Source: Gammaproteobacteria bacterium
GTDB lineage: Bacteria > Pseudomonadota > Gammaproteobacteria > Steroidobacterales > XN24
DNA: 64,000 bases
Direction: 5' to 3'
NCBI GenBank assembly: GCA_024640085.1
Contig: JAHEFR010000016.1
Coordinates: forward strand, 1-64,000
Shown one piece after another: positions 43,268 to 52,570 of the stretch. A program made the translations under genes and the position numbers. Below the pieces are notes generated by a model. It ran no database searches. It saw nothing but the letters and a program-made list of their open reading frames with translations, and was not told the origin of the DNA. The first letter of the stretch is position 1. Each line of letters opens with the position of its first letter.

Positions 43268-44153
43268 TCAGGGAATAGTCGAGCATCACTCCAAGGAATA
43301 TCGCCAGACCGAAGGCGTTATTGTTAAGGAACGCGGCGAAGCATCGCTGCGGGTCGCGGCCACGGATCAGGACCTGTTGCCAGACGGCCAGGGCGCCGGC
43401 CGCCAGGAGGCCGCCGGCATACCAGGCCCCGAGTTGCTCCAGGCCGCCGACCGCCCAGAGCAGCGAGAGCGCCCCCCCATGGCAGATCGCGATAGCTGCC
43501 CGGTCCCAGCGACCAAACAAGATCGCCGTGGACTTGACGCCCACCCTCAGGTCGTCCTGGCGGTCTACCATGGCGTACATGGTGTCGTAGGCCACCGCCC
43601 ACAGCAGCACGGCCAGGAACAGCAGCCATCCCGACAGCGGCACCGCGCCGGTCTGTGCCGCGAAGGACATCGGTACGGCCCAGCCGAATGCTGCACCCAG
43701 GTAAAGCTGGGGCAGGGAGGTGACCCGTTTTAGAAACGGGTAGCTGGCCGCCATGAAGCCGCCGATTACGGACAGCAGTACGGTGAGAGTGTTGAGCTGA
43801 AGCACCAGCAGGAAGGCGACCAGGCCGAGCAGCGCTGCGACGGCCAGCGCCTCCAGCGGGTGGATCTCGCCCCTGGGCAGCGGCCGGTCCCGGGTCCGGG
43901 TCACATGAGGATCGATATTCCGGTCCGCGTAGTCATTCATCGCGCATCCGGCGGAACGCATCAGGAAAACTCCGACGACAAAGACGAGGAAGATCCGGGA
44001 ATCGGGATGGCCAGCCGCCGAAATCCACAGGGCCCAAAGGGTCGGCCACAGGAGCAGAAGCGTTCCGATGGGCCGATCGATGCGGATCAGGCGACCGTAG
44101 GAGGACAGCCGGGCGGTCACGCGCGCGAGGGCGCCATGGCCGCGGGGCGGCAT
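43257..44153 (-). CDS. ubiA: 4-hydroxybenzoate polyprenyltransferase
   Basis: A 298-residue membrane prenyltransferase attaching the isoprenoid tail to 4-hydroxybenzoate in ubiquinone synthesis. The two aspartate motifs are NDYADRNID and YDTMYAMVDRQDD. RIDRPIGTLLLLWPTLWAL near the N-terminus is the family start. ATG 44153-44151 overlaps the ubiC stop as TGATG; the longer frame would lie inside ubiC. The end overlaps the convergent comF by 11 nt. Confidence 0.95.
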   Translation of the reverse strand: MPPRGHGALARVTARLSSYGRLIRIDRPIGTLLLLWPTLWALWISAAGHPDSRIFLVFVVGVFLMRSAGCAMNDYADRNIDPHVTRTRDRPLPRGEIHPLEALAVAALLGLVAFLLVLQLNTLTVLLSVIGGFMAASYPFLKRVTSLPQLYLGAAFGWAVPMSFAAQTGAVPLSGWLLFLAVLLWAVAYDTMYAMVDRQDDLRVGVKSTAILFGRWDRAAIAICHGGALSLLWAVGGLEQLGAWYAGGLLAAGALAVWQQVLIRGRDPQRCFAAFLNNNAFGLAIFLGVMLDYSLITS

Positions 44154-44722
44154 CAGCGGTCCCCGAAACTGGCCAGACCGGGCAGGAAGACTTCGTAGAC
44201 GAGGATGGGACACTCGCCGATGACAAACCGCGACCGCCGACACCAGAGGTTGCCGGGCAGGATTCCGGTGTCTTTCAGCGCGGCTTCCAGCAAGGGATGA
44301 CCGGGCGGGAGCATGGCGAATTCGAACGGGGTCCGCTGTACGTCAGCGCGATCCGCGAGCGCCTCGCCGAGAGGCCTGGGGCCCAGTCCGCCGAGCCAGG
44401 GATGGCGGGCCAGCGTCTCGGGAGGCATCCGGGTGGATGCGAACACCAGAGGGATTCCCCTGGCGGACAACCGCACCTGGCGAACCCGTACCCGACCTGC
44501 CGCCGAGCCAAGGGTCCGAATATCCTCCCGGGAGGACGGCTCCCATCCTTCGCCCATGACTTCCAGGCTGAAATCCCTGCCACCCAGCCGGCGTAGCCGG
44601 CGGGTGAGCGAGCCGCCGGATTCCAGCCATCTACGGAGGCAGGTCTCGACAGGCAGGTCGTCGATCGAACCGGTCCGCTGCCAGACAGCGTCCGAATCGC
44701 GGGTGGCTCGGCTAGGCTCCAT
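44153..44722 (-). CDS. ubiC: Chorismate lyase
   Basis: A 189-residue enzyme making 4-hydroxybenzoate and pyruvate from chorismate, the first dedicated step of ubiquinone synthesis. UbiC features seen are GSLTRRLRRLGG, the RQVRL strand, ARHPWLGGLGPRPLGEAL, and the closing CRRSRFVIGECPILVYEVFLP. It is the first gene of ubiC-ubiA, with a promoter candidate upstream. Confidence 0.9.
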   Translation of the reverse strand: MEPSRATRDSDAVWQRTGSIDDLPVETCLRRWLESGGSLTRRLRRLGGRDFSLEVMGEGWEPSSREDIRTLGSAAGRVRVRQVRLSARGIPLVFASTRMPPETLARHPWLGGLGPRPLGEALADRADVQRTPFEFAMLPPGHPLLEAALKDTGILPGNLWCRRSRFVIGECPILVYEVFLPGLASFGDR

Positions 44723-44769
44723 CGTCAGCCCTGGTCTCGTATGGCTGGGCGCCGGGGCGCGGGTCGGAC

Positions 44770-44799
44770 ATTATAAGTGACCGGCATGATTCCGGATAA
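44770..44799 (-). promoter_or_regulatory. Candidate promoter of ubiC-ubiA
   Basis: A perfect -10 TATAAT (44775-44770) on the minus strand is preceded by -35 TTATCC (44799-44794) at an 18-nt spacing. The transcript would start about 40 nt upstream of the ubiC ATG. The sequence is in the short gap between recG and ubiC. Confidence 0.55.
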
Positions 44800-44808
44800 C
44801 GGCGCCCG

Positions 44809-46905
44809 TCACACCTGCCCGTAGCGGGCTGCGTCTCCGACCCAGCGTTCCAGGATCCTGGTGATTGCTGGTGATCGTCCCGACAGCAGTCGGTCGGCCA
44901 CCTCCCTGACCTGTGGCAGCAGATCCCGATCCCGCATGATGTCCGCCACGCGCAACTGCATGACACCCGTCTGCCTCGTGCCGAGCACCTCGCCGGGGCC
45001 TCTCAGGCGCAGGTCCTCCTCCGCGATCCGGAAGCCGTCGCTGGTCTGTCGCAAGACCCTCAGGCGTCGCTCCGCTGTTTCCCCGAGAGGCGGCTGGTAC
45101 ATCAGTACACAGCTAGAGTCCGTGCTGCCCCGGCCGACCCGACCGCGCAGCTGATGGAGTTGCGCCAGACCCATCCGCTCCGAGTTCTCGATGATCATAA
45201 GGCTGGCGTTGGGCACGTCCACGCCGACTTCGATGACCGTGGTGGCCACCAGCAGCTGCACCCGCCCGGCCTTGAAGTCGTCCATGACGGACTGCTTGTC
45301 GCCGGCCTTCATCCGCCCGTGGACCAGGCCGACCACCAGCTCTGGGAGGGCGTCGGACAGGGCCGCCGCTGTCTCCTCGGCCGCCTGATATTGGAGCACC
45401 TCGGATTCCTCGATGAGCGGGCAGACCCAGTAGGCCTGCCTGCCGGACCGGCAGGCCAGCCTGACGCGATCCAGCACTTCCGGTCGCCGGGACGAGGGGA
45501 CGGCCACGGTGGCAACCTGTCCCCGGCCTGGCGGCAGTTCGTCGATGCTGGAGGTGTCAAGATCGGCATAGCTGACCATGGCCAGCGTTCTTGGGATGGG
45601 TGTCGCGGTCATGACGAGCTGGTGTGGTCGAAGACCGTCAGCCTCGCCCTTTTCGGTGAGGGCGAGACGCTGGTGGACCCCGAACCGGTGTTGCTCGTCG
45701 ATTACGACCAGGCCGAGGCGAGCGAACTCCACTCCGCTCTGGAACAGGGCGTGGGTGCCCACCACCACATGGGCCTCGCCGCTGCCGATCTGCTCCAGGG
45801 CCCGCCTTCTGGCTGCTGCACCTAACCTGCCAGCCAGCCAGGCCACCCTTACCCCGAGTGGTCCCAGCCAGGTCTCGAAATTCCTGCAGTGTTGTTCGGC
45901 AAGCAGTTCGGTGGGCGCCATGACAGCCGCCTGATAGCCTGCGGCGACGGTGACCACGGCCGCGCCGGCTGCGACGACCGTCTTCCCGGAGCCCACATCG
46001 CCTTGCACCAGGCGGAGCATGGGTCGATCGGTGGCCATGTCGGCGAGCAGTTCGCCGAGCACGCGCTCCTGAGCTCCGGTGAGTCGGAATGGCAAGCCCC
46101 GCTTGAAACGCCGGAGTTGGGCCCCGTCCGACTCCAGGCGTGGCGAGGCCCGATCACGGACTTTGCGTCGTAGCATTCTCAGGCTGAGGTGCTGGGCGAG
46201 AAGCTCCTCGAATGCAAGGCGCCGCTGCGCCGGGTGCCGGCCTTCGTCAAGGAGGGCGAGAGACGCTCCGGTGGGGGGCCGATGCAGATATACGAGGGCC
46301 TCCACCAGTGGTGGGAAACCGAGGCCGCCGGTGATATTTTGCGGCAACAGGTCCGGGGGAGGATTCGCGGCCAGGCGCTCCAGGGCCAGACTCACGAGCC
46401 GCCGGATCCGTGCCTGCCCAAGCCCTTCCGTCGCGGGATAAACAGGGGTGTAGCTGTCCTCCAACGGCTCGTCCGCGTCCTCTGCCAGGCGGCGGTACTC
46501 CGGGTGCACCATTTCGAGCCCGGTGGGCCCCAGTCGAACCTCGCCAAAGCACCGGATCCGAGTGCCGCGCTTGAGTCCGTCGGCCTGGGCCCGGGAGAAG
46601 TGGAAGAATCTGAGCAGCAGGGCCCCGGAGCCATCGGACATTCTGCACAACATCATCCGCCGCCGGCGGTAGACGACGTCGGTGAGGTCCACGTAGCCTT
46701 CCACCGTGACTCTCATCCCCGGCCGCAGCACGCCGATTTCCGTCAGCCGGGTACGGTCCTCGTAACGCATGGGGAGCAGAAACAGGAGGTCCTGAACCTG
46801 GCTGACGCCGAGCCGGGCCAATTTCCCGGCCAGACTCGAGCCCACTCCGGGCAGAGCCGTTACAGGTTCCGGCGCGACCGCCGAGGTAGCAGGGCCTGAT
46901 GACAC
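44809..46905 (-). CDS. recG: ATP-dependent DNA helicase RecG
   Basis: A 698-residue superfamily 2 helicase that reverses stalled forks and branch-migrates junctions. The N-terminal wedge (OB) domain spans ~60-150. Motifs are GDVGSGKTVVAAGAA (I), VVIDEQHRFGV (II, DEQH), MTATPIPRTLAM (III) and QLRGRVGRG (VI), and the TRG-type end is present. It starts with GTG 46905-46903. It lies downstream of ridA and spoT on the same strand, with a 282-nt gap that may contain its own promoter. Confidence 0.96.
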   Translation of the reverse strand: MSSGPATSAVAPEPVTALPGVGSSLAGKLARLGVSQVQDLLFLLPMRYEDRTRLTEIGVLRPGMRVTVEGYVDLTDVVYRRRRMMLCRMSDGSGALLLRFFHFSRAQADGLKRGTRIRCFGEVRLGPTGLEMVHPEYRRLAEDADEPLEDSYTPVYPATEGLGQARIRRLVSLALERLAANPPPDLLPQNITGGLGFPPLVEALVYLHRPPTGASLALLDEGRHPAQRRLAFEELLAQHLSLRMLRRKVRDRASPRLESDGAQLRRFKRGLPFRLTGAQERVLGELLADMATDRPMLRLVQGDVGSGKTVVAAGAAVVTVAAGYQAAVMAPTELLAEQHCRNFETWLGPLGVRVAWLAGRLGAAARRRALEQIGSGEAHVVVGTHALFQSGVEFARLGLVVIDEQHRFGVHQRLALTEKGEADGLRPHQLVMTATPIPRTLAMVSYADLDTSSIDELPPGRGQVATVAVPSSRRPEVLDRVRLACRSGRQAYWVCPLIEESEVLQYQAAEETAAALSDALPELVVGLVHGRMKAGDKQSVMDDFKAGRVQLLVATTVIEVGVDVPNASLMIIENSERMGLAQLHQLRGRVGRGSTDSSCVLMYQPPLGETAERRLRVLRQTSDGFRIAEEDLRLRGPGEVLGTRQTGVMQLRVADIMRDRDLLPQVREVADRLLSGRSPAITRILERWVGDAARYGQV

Positions 46906-47068
46906 TTACCCGATTGCCGATGCGAGGGCCACTATCCGCCAAGCCAGGTGCGGCGAGCGTGGTGTAGCACCGCTACATGAGCGGGCCGCAGCGCCGCGTG
47001 ACGAAAAAATGGCCCCGCGCCGAAGGGTTGCGCCCGAATACGGTCATGGCGGCGTTGCTCGTCGTTCA

Positions 47069-47083
47069 TTTAGTGTTACTAAA
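47069..47083. promoter_or_regulatory. Palindrome upstream of recG
   Basis: TTTAGTGTTACTAAA has perfect six-base arms around three bases. It lies 164 nt before the recG start, in the ridA-recG gap (46906-47187). It looks like a dimeric repressor operator, but no regulator family can be assigned. The rest of the gap shows a smaller dyad, TGTAGC-ACC-GCTACA, near 46965 and nothing coding. Confidence 0.35.
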
Positions 47084-47187
47084 CTTCTCTCCTCGCGCCT
47101 GGCCACAGCCGTTTATGGGCAGCAACGCGACGACCGGGTAAGTGTTAACAGGCCCTGTCCGGATCGGTCAAGGACCTCCGCCGCGTG

Positions 47188-47568
47188 TCAGAGACGGAGG
47201 ATGGCGTCTATCTCGACGCTTGCGCCTTTAGGCAGGGCCGCCACCTGGACCGCCGCTCGCGCTGGGTACGGGGGCGAGAACCGCGACGCCATGACTTCGT
47301 TGACCACCCCGAAATCGGCCAGGTCCGTCAGATAGACAGTGAGTTTGACCGCATGGTCGAGGCTGCCACCGGCGGCAGCCGCCACCGCGGCCAGGTTGTC
47401 GAACACCTGCTGGACCTGTCTGCTGGTGTCACCCTCCACCAACTCCATCGTTCCCGGCAGCAGGGGTATCTGGCCGGAGAGATAGACAGTGCCGTCGGCG
47501 TCGATGGCCTGGGAGTAGGTGCCGATGGCGGCCGGAGCCTTATCCGTGGCGATCGGTATTCGTGACAT
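47188..47568 (-). CDS. ridA: RidA-family enamine/imine deaminase
   Basis: A 126-residue RidA (YjgF/TdcF) protein, which hydrolyses reactive enamines such as 2-aminoacrylate made by PLP enzymes. The family ring residues are in [41 protein letters not shown] and [14 protein letters not shown], and the substrate arginine is in [22 protein letters not shown] 47568 is 36 nt downstream of the spoT stop. This spoT-ridA-recG order is common in gammaproteobacteria. Confidence 0.95.
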   Translation of the reverse strand: MSRIPIATDKAPAAIGTYSQAIDADGTVYLSGQIPLLPGTMELVEGDTSRQVQQVFDNLAAVAAAAGGSLDHAVKLTVYLTDLADFGVVNEVMASRFSPPYPARAAVQVAALPKGASVEIDAILRL

Positions 47569-47604
47569 GGGCGAGTCCCCCGTGATCGGTTTCGAGAGCG
47601 GTTT

Positions 47605-49755
47605 TCAGGCGCCCGTGCGCGCCGTGCTGAGCACTTCCGGCATGCTCTTGATGCTACGCAGGACCCGCGCGAGATGATTGCTGTCCTTAACCTGCAACAG
47701 GAACGTGATCGAGGACGTGTCCCCGTCTCTCTCTACTACCGAGACGTGTTCGATGTTGGTCTCAGTCGCGGAGATGTTCGCGGCTACCGCGGCGAGCACG
47801 CCGAGGCGATTGTGGACCCCGACCCTGATTTCCACCATGAACGTTCGATCGAGGCTGCCCTCCCACTCCACCGGTATCCACTTATCCGGCTGTTTCCGGA
47901 ACTCGGAAAGATTGCCGCACTCGTCACGGTGTATGACTACACCGCGGCCGGCGCTGAGGTACCCGAATATGGTGTCGCCGGGGACCGGATAGCAGCAGCG
48001 CCCGTAGCTCACCACCATACCCTCCGTCCCCGCGATTGCTAGCGGTAATGATTGACCGGCGGGCACGTCCTGCTTGCCACTGGGCACGAGGTGGCGGGCC
48101 ACCAGGGTCGCCATCCTCTCTCCCAGCCCGATCTGCTCGTACAGCTGATCCCTACTAGATAGCCCGAGCTGACCCAGGGCGGCTGTCATGGTCTCGTTGG
48201 GCACCTTCCGGACGGTCAGGGAATACTCCCGCAGGACATTGTCCAGCAGGCGTTTGCCCAGTTCCTGGGCCTCGCCGCGGCGCAGGTTCTTCAGATAATT
48301 GCGGATGGCGGTCCGGGCCTTCGCCGTGACGACGAAGTTGACCCAGGCAGGATTCGGTTTCGCGCCCTTGGAGGTGATGACCTGAACTGTTTGACCATTC
48401 TTCAGGGGAGTCCTGAGCGGCACAGGCCGACGATCCACCCGCGCGGCCACGCACCGGTTGCCGACGCCGGTATGGACCGCGTATGCGAAGTCGACGCAGG
48501 TCGCTCCCCGGGGCAATCTCAGTATGTCCCCCTTGGGCGTGAAGACATAGACCTTGTCCGGATAGAGGTCGATTTTCACGCTTTCAAGGAATTCCTCGGA
48601 TGTCCCGCTCTCCTGCATCTCCATCAGGTTCTGGAGCCATTCCCTGGCCCTGGCCTGGGGCGCCGATCCCCTGCGGTCGCCGAGCTTGTACATCCAGTGG
48701 GCAGCGATGCCGGATTCAGCGATCCGGTCCATGTCCTCGGTCCGGATCTGGACCTCGACGGGAACGCCGCTCGGCCCGAACAGAGTCGTGTGCAGCGACT
48801 GGTAGCCGTTAACCCGTGGTATCGCGATGTAGTCCTTGAAGCGGCCCGGCATGGGCTTGTGGACCCTGTGCACCAGGCCCAGCGCCCGATAGCAGTTGTC
48901 CACAGAGTCGACGACGATCCGAAGGCCGTAGACGTCCGCGATCTCGGCCAGCGCCCGCTTCTTGTCGCGCATCTTCCGGTAGATGCTGTACATGTGCTTT
49001 TCCCGGCCCCGGACTGTCCCGGGGATTTCGGCCCTCTTCAGGGCCTCGTCGAAGCGTTTCTTGATCCGGTCCAGCACCTGGCGCTGGGCGCGTCCGCGCC
49101 TGAGGGACCGCTCGAGCACTCGGTAGCGATAGGGATAGAGGGCCCGGAAACCGAGGTCCTCCAGTTCCAGCTTGATCCTGTTTATGCCGAGCCGCAGTGC
49201 GATCGGGGCGTAGATCTCCAGGGTCTCTCTGGCTATGCGCCTGCGCTTGTCCGACGGCATCACCCAGAGGGTGCGCATGTTATGGGTCCGATCCGCGAGT
49301 TTCACCAGGATGACGCGTATGTCGCCGACCATGGCCAGCAGCATCTTGCGGAAGCTCTCTGCCTGGGCCTCGGCGCGGCTGCGGAACTCGATCTGATCCA
49401 GTTTGCTGACGCCGTCCACGAGCTCAGCCACTTCCTCGCCAAATCGCTCGGCGATCTGGTCCTTGTCGATTCCCGTATCCTCGATGACGTCGTGGAGAAG
49501 GGCGGCCATCAGCGTGTGATGGTCGAGACGGAATTCCGCGAGGATGTCCGCGACGGAGACCGGGTGGGAGATGTACGGCTCTCCTGTCTTTCTCTTCTGG
49601 CCCTGATGTGCCTCGGCGGCGAAGTGGTAGGCGTCGAGGACCAGTGCGACCTGTTCGGGAGAGAGATAGCCCTGGATTTTCTTGACGAGGCCGTCCAGAC
49701 CTACGGCGCGCTTCCGGGTCGGCAGTCGAGCCAGTATGGAAGCGGCGTAATCCAT
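47605..49755 (-). CDS. spoT: Bifunctional (p)ppGpp synthetase/hydrolase
   Basis: A 716-residue Rel/SpoT enzyme of the stringent response. The HD hydrolase site is intact (ALLHDVIEDTGI, residues ~84-95). The synthetase domain has the bifunctional RFKD motif in MPGRFKDYIAIPRVNGYQSL, rather than the EFDD of RelA, so both activities are expected. A TGS domain (YVFTPKGDILRLPRGATCVD) and a C-terminal ACT domain follow. ATG 49755 is 21 nt after rpoZ. It sits in the conserved gmk-rpoZ-spoT order. Confidence 0.96.
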   Translation of the reverse strand: MDYAASILARLPTRKRAVGLDGLVKKIQGYLSPEQVALVLDAYHFAAEAHQGQKRKTGEPYISHPVSVADILAEFRLDHHTLMAALLHDVIEDTGIDKDQIAERFGEEVAELVDGVSKLDQIEFRSRAEAQAESFRKMLLAMVGDIRVILVKLADRTHNMRTLWVMPSDKRRRIARETLEIYAPIALRLGINRIKLELEDLGFRALYPYRYRVLERSLRRGRAQRQVLDRIKKRFDEALKRAEIPGTVRGREKHMYSIYRKMRDKKRALAEIADVYGLRIVVDSVDNCYRALGLVHRVHKPMPGRFKDYIAIPRVNGYQSLHTTLFGPSGVPVEVQIRTEDMDRIAESGIAAHWMYKLGDRRGSAPQARAREWLQNLMEMQESGTSEEFLESVKIDLYPDKVYVFTPKGDILRLPRGATCVDFAYAVHTGVGNRCVAARVDRRPVPLRTPLKNGQTVQVITSKGAKPNPAWVNFVVTAKARTAIRNYLKNLRRGEAQELGKRLLDNVLREYSLTVRKVPNETMTAALGQLGLSSRDQLYEQIGLGERMATLVARHLVPSGKQDVPAGQSLPLAIAGTEGMVVSYGRCCYPVPGDTIFGYLSAGRGVVIHRDECGNLSEFRKQPDKWIPVEWEGSLDRTFMVEIRVGVHNRLGVLAAVAANISATETNIEHVSVVERDGDTSSITFLLQVKDSNHLARVLRSIKSMPEVLSTARTGA

Positions 49756-49776
49756 GGTCGGGCCAGCCGTAGCGGA

Positions 49777-50061
49777 TCAGTCTCCCAGAGAGGGTATGGG
49801 TCTGGGAGAGAGGTTTTCCGGTCCGGGTTCCTGGTCTTCGAAGCCGGGCTCCTCCAGGCGGTCCGGTTCCTTGAGTATGCTGACGTCGACAGTGCCTTCC
49901 GCGATCTCGCGGAGTGCCACGACGGTGGGCTTGTCATTTTCCCAGTCGAGGTCGGTCGGCGCGCCGTTCGACAACTGGCGCGCTCGCTTCGAGGCGATGA
50001 GCACCAGCTCGAACAGGTTGTCGACATTCTGCATACAGTCTTCTACGGTGATTCGAGCCAT
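49777..50061 (-). CDS. rpoZ: RNA polymerase omega subunit
   Basis: A 94-residue omega subunit that helps fold the beta' subunit and, with SpoT products, forms part of a ppGpp site. The N-terminal block [20 protein letters not shown] and [10 protein letters not shown] are typical, and [17 protein letters not shown] follows. It precedes spoT by 21 nt and follows gmk by 73 nt on the minus strand, matching the E. coli arrangement. Confidence 0.96.
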   Translation of the reverse strand: MARITVEDCMQNVDNLFELVLIASKRARQLSNGAPTDLDWENDKPTVVALREIAEGTVDVSILKEPDRLEEPGFEDQEPGPENLSPRPIPSLGD

Positions 50062-50134
50062 CGTCGATAATCTCTTTGATCTGGTCGCCTGTTAATGAGG
50101 CAGAGCCTTCGAATTCTACAGGAGAGCCCCCTGA

Positions 50135-50782
50135 TCACGCCATCACTGCCTCGATGAGCCGGCGGCACGCCGGGTTGTCCGTCCGGTTCCGGTCTCCCTT
50201 GCCGAGCAGGACGCTGCGCAGCTCATCCAGTGCATCGTCGAATCTATCGTTGACTACCGCGTAATCGAACTCATTCCAGTGGCCCAGGTCGTCCCGGGCT
50301 TCTCCCAGGCGCTTCTCGATCGTTGACTCCGCATCCGTGCTCCTGCCCCGGAGCCGCTTTTCGAGTTCGGCGATGGAAGGGGGGAGGATGAATACCGAAA
50401 TACAGTCGGGTTGGGCCGCCCGCACCTGTCTCGCGCCCTGCCAGTCGATCTCGAGGAGCACGTGAAAGCCTGCTTCTGTCAGTCTCGCCACCTGTTCCCG
50501 GGACGTCCCGTATCTGTTCCCGAATACGGTGGCGTTCTCGAGGAAGTCTCCCCGGGAGACCATTTCCTCGAACGTATCCGGGGAGACGAAGAAGTAGTCC
50601 CGGCCGTCCACCTCGCCCCTTCGCGGTGGTCGCGTTGTGTACGAAGTGGAGAAGCGCACCCCGGGCTCCCTAGCGAGGAGGGCGCGCACGAGCGTGGTCT
50701 TCCCGGCCCCGGAGGGAGCAGAGACGACCACCAGCCTCCCCTTGCGCTTCGCCGTGTCCCCCGATCTTTCCGGGCTGTTCAT
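50135..50782 (-). CDS. gmk: Guanylate kinase
   Basis: A 215-residue kinase phosphorylating GMP to GDP. The P-loop is SAPSGAGKTTL (residues ~20-30), with STSYTTRPPRRGEVDGRDYFF for GMP binding and LLEIDWQGARQVR for Walker B. ATG 50782 shares four bases with the yicC stop. It is the gene upstream of rpoZ. Confidence 0.96.
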   Translation of the reverse strand: MNSPERSGDTAKRKGRLVVVSAPSGAGKTTLVRALLAREPGVRFSTSYTTRPPRRGEVDGRDYFFVSPDTFEEMVSRGDFLENATVFGNRYGTSREQVARLTEAGFHVLLEIDWQGARQVRAAQPDCISVFILPPSIAELEKRLRGRSTDAESTIEKRLGEARDDLGHWNEFDYAVVNDRFDDALDELRSVLLGKGDRNRTDNPACRRLIEAVMA

Positions 50783-51645
50783 TCGACGTTCTGGACCTGT
50801 TCCCGCATCTGCTCGATCAGTACCTTCAGCTCCACCGCGATGCGGGTGCTGTCAGTATCCATGGACTTCGACGCCAGTGTGTTGGCTTCCCGGTTGAATT
50901 CCTGCAACAGGAAATCGAGGCGACGGCCCATGGCGCCGCCGCTGTCCAGGACCCGCCTCATCTCCTCCACATGAGAACCCAGCCTGTCCAGTTCCTCATC
51001 CACATCCATCTTCTGGGCAAGCAGCACCAGTTCCTGCTCTAGGCGCTCCGGATCGGGCTGCAGGCCGAGCTGGGAGATGCGCTCCAGTGTCCGTTGGCGT
51101 AATCCTTCCCTGATCTCGGGAAGACGCGCGCGGGCGTCCGCGACCAGGTCGACCACGGATTGGCAACGCTCCCGCAACAGCTCCGCGAGGCGTGCCCCCT
51201 CTCGTTGACGCGATTCGACGAGCTCCTCTATCGCCTCGCCCAGCAGTTGTGCCGCGGCCTCCTGGATCGGGCCAGGTTCCCGCTCGATCTCCTCGATTAC
51301 CCGCGGCCATCGCAGGACGTCGAGAGGATCAACGGGCGAGGTATCGGAGATCTGTTCCTTGACCCGCTCGATCGCGCCGGTCAGCTGGTTCAACAGTTCA
51401 CGGTTGACGCTGATCGGAGGGAGTGCCTCATCGCTCAGGCGTATCCGCAGGCCGCCATCCACCTTACCGCGTTTCAGTCGGTCGGCAACGATCTTCCTGA
51501 GGTCGGCCTCCATCGGGCGGACCTCCTCGGGCAGGCGCAGGGAGACTTCCAGATACCGATGGTTTACGGTGCGCAGCTCCCAGCACAGGGTGCCCCAATC
51601 GGTCCGCATCTCGCGCCGGGCGAAACCGGTCATGCTTCGGATCAT
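50779..51645 (-). CDS. yicC: YicC family endoribonuclease
   Basis: A 288-residue YicC/YloC protein, a family shown to act as an endoribonuclease on RNA. The start MIRSMTGFARRE is the family signature. LRTVNHRYLEVSLRLPEEVR and the end block EMRRVLDSGGAMGRRLDFLLQEFNREANTL (shared between residues ~230 and 262) are diagnostic. ATG 51645 gives the standard length; GTG 51654, three codons upstream, has GAGG very close to it and is an alternative. It is the first gene of yicC-gmk-rpoZ-spoT and is divergent from a PP2C gene. Confidence 0.93.
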   Translation of the reverse strand: MIRSMTGFARREMRTDWGTLCWELRTVNHRYLEVSLRLPEEVRPMEADLRKIVADRLKRGKVDGGLRIRLSDEALPPISVNRELLNQLTGAIERVKEQISDTSPVDPLDVLRWPRVIEEIEREPGPIQEAAAQLLGEAIEELVESRQREGARLAELLRERCQSVVDLVADARARLPEIREGLRQRTLERISQLGLQPDPERLEQELVLLAQKMDVDEELDRLGSHVEEMRRVLDSGGAMGRRLDFLLQEFNREANTLASKSMDTDSTRIAVELKVLIEQMREQVQNVE

Positions 51646-51695
51646 CGCTTCCACGTACCTCGGTGACAGGGAAAGAGAACTGGGTCCATGCGCGA

Positions 51696-51716
51696 AATAT
51701 ACCGGCGGCTTATACT
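51696..51716. promoter_or_regulatory. Divergent -10 elements between yicC and the PP2C gene
   Basis: A minus-strand TATATT (51701-51696) points to yicC and a plus-strand TATACT (51711-51716) points to the PP2C gene. They lie back to back within 21 bases. Neither has a convincing -35, so activator control or weak promoters are possible. Confidence 0.35.
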
Positions 51717-51769
51717 CTGGCCTCCCGTGGCACGGCGCCCGGGTAGTCTAGCAAACCACGGGTGAACGA

Positions 51770-52516
51770 TTGCGTTACGAGACTGCGGAAATAAGCCTCA
51801 TCGGCAACCGTGAACAGAACCAGGACCGAGTGGCGATCCTGTGTCGCGAAGACAGTGTATTCCTCATCGTCGTGGACGGCATGGGTGGCCATTCGGAAGG
51901 GGAAAAGGCCGCGGAGATCGCGCGCCGGTCCTTCATCAGTAGCTTCGACGAGACCGAGGGGGACATCCGCGATCCGGAGACTTTCGTCGCCGACGCAGTC
52001 AAGAAGGCCCATGCAGCGGTCACCGTAATCGGCGAGGGCCTGTCGGTGGAGCACAAGCCGAGGGCCACCTGCGCCATCTGCCTGGTCCTGGGTGGCGACG
52101 CGTGGTGGGCCCATGTAGGCGACGCCAGGGTGTATCTGGTGCGGGACGGCCGGGTCGTCCAGCGGACCCGGGACCACAGCCACGTGGAGGTCCTGCTGAG
52201 AGAAGGATTGATCTGCGAGGAGGAGATCCCGGGCCACCCGATGAGACACTATGTCGAATGCTGCCTGGGCGGAGAATCTGCGCTGCCGGAACCGAATGCC
52301 GGCATGGCCAGCAACAGTATGGGCCCGGGCGACACCCTGCTGGTGTGCTCCGACGGCCTCTGGTCAGGGGTTTCCGACGAGGAGATCGGGCGGAGCTGCA
52401 CGACGCACGGTCAGATAGCGGAATGGCTCGGCGCGATATCCGAGAGCGCCCTGGCCGCGAACGCTCCGTACAGCGACAACACGACGGCTGCCGCGCTCCG
52501 CTTCCGGGAAGACTGA
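51770..52516 (+). CDS. PP2C-family serine/threonine protein phosphatase
   Basis: A 248-residue metal-dependent phosphatase of the PPM/Stp type. Metal-binding motifs are NREQNQDRV, VVDGMGGHSEGEKAA, ICLVLGGDAWWAHVGDARVYL, LLVCSDGLW and YSDNTTAAAL. The start is TTG 51770; no ATG fits. There is no kinase gene next to it, although PP2C genes of this type are often paired with a Ser/Thr kinase. It is followed after 54 nt by rph. The target is unknown. Confidence 0.9.
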   Translation: MRYETAEISLIGNREQNQDRVAILCREDSVFLIVVDGMGGHSEGEKAAEIARRSFISSFDETEGDIRDPETFVADAVKKAHAAVTVIGEGLSVEHKPRATCAICLVLGGDAWWAHVGDARVYLVRDGRVVQRTRDHSHVEVLLREGLICEEEIPGHPMRHYVECCLGGESALPEPNAGMASNSMGPGDTLLVCSDGLWSGVSDEEIGRSCTTHGQIAEWLGAISESALAANAPYSDNTTAAALRFRED

Positions 52517-52570
52517 TCGGCCGAGAACCACGTCCCGGGGGCGGCGAGTTGTATTGCCAGGAGAAGCCAT

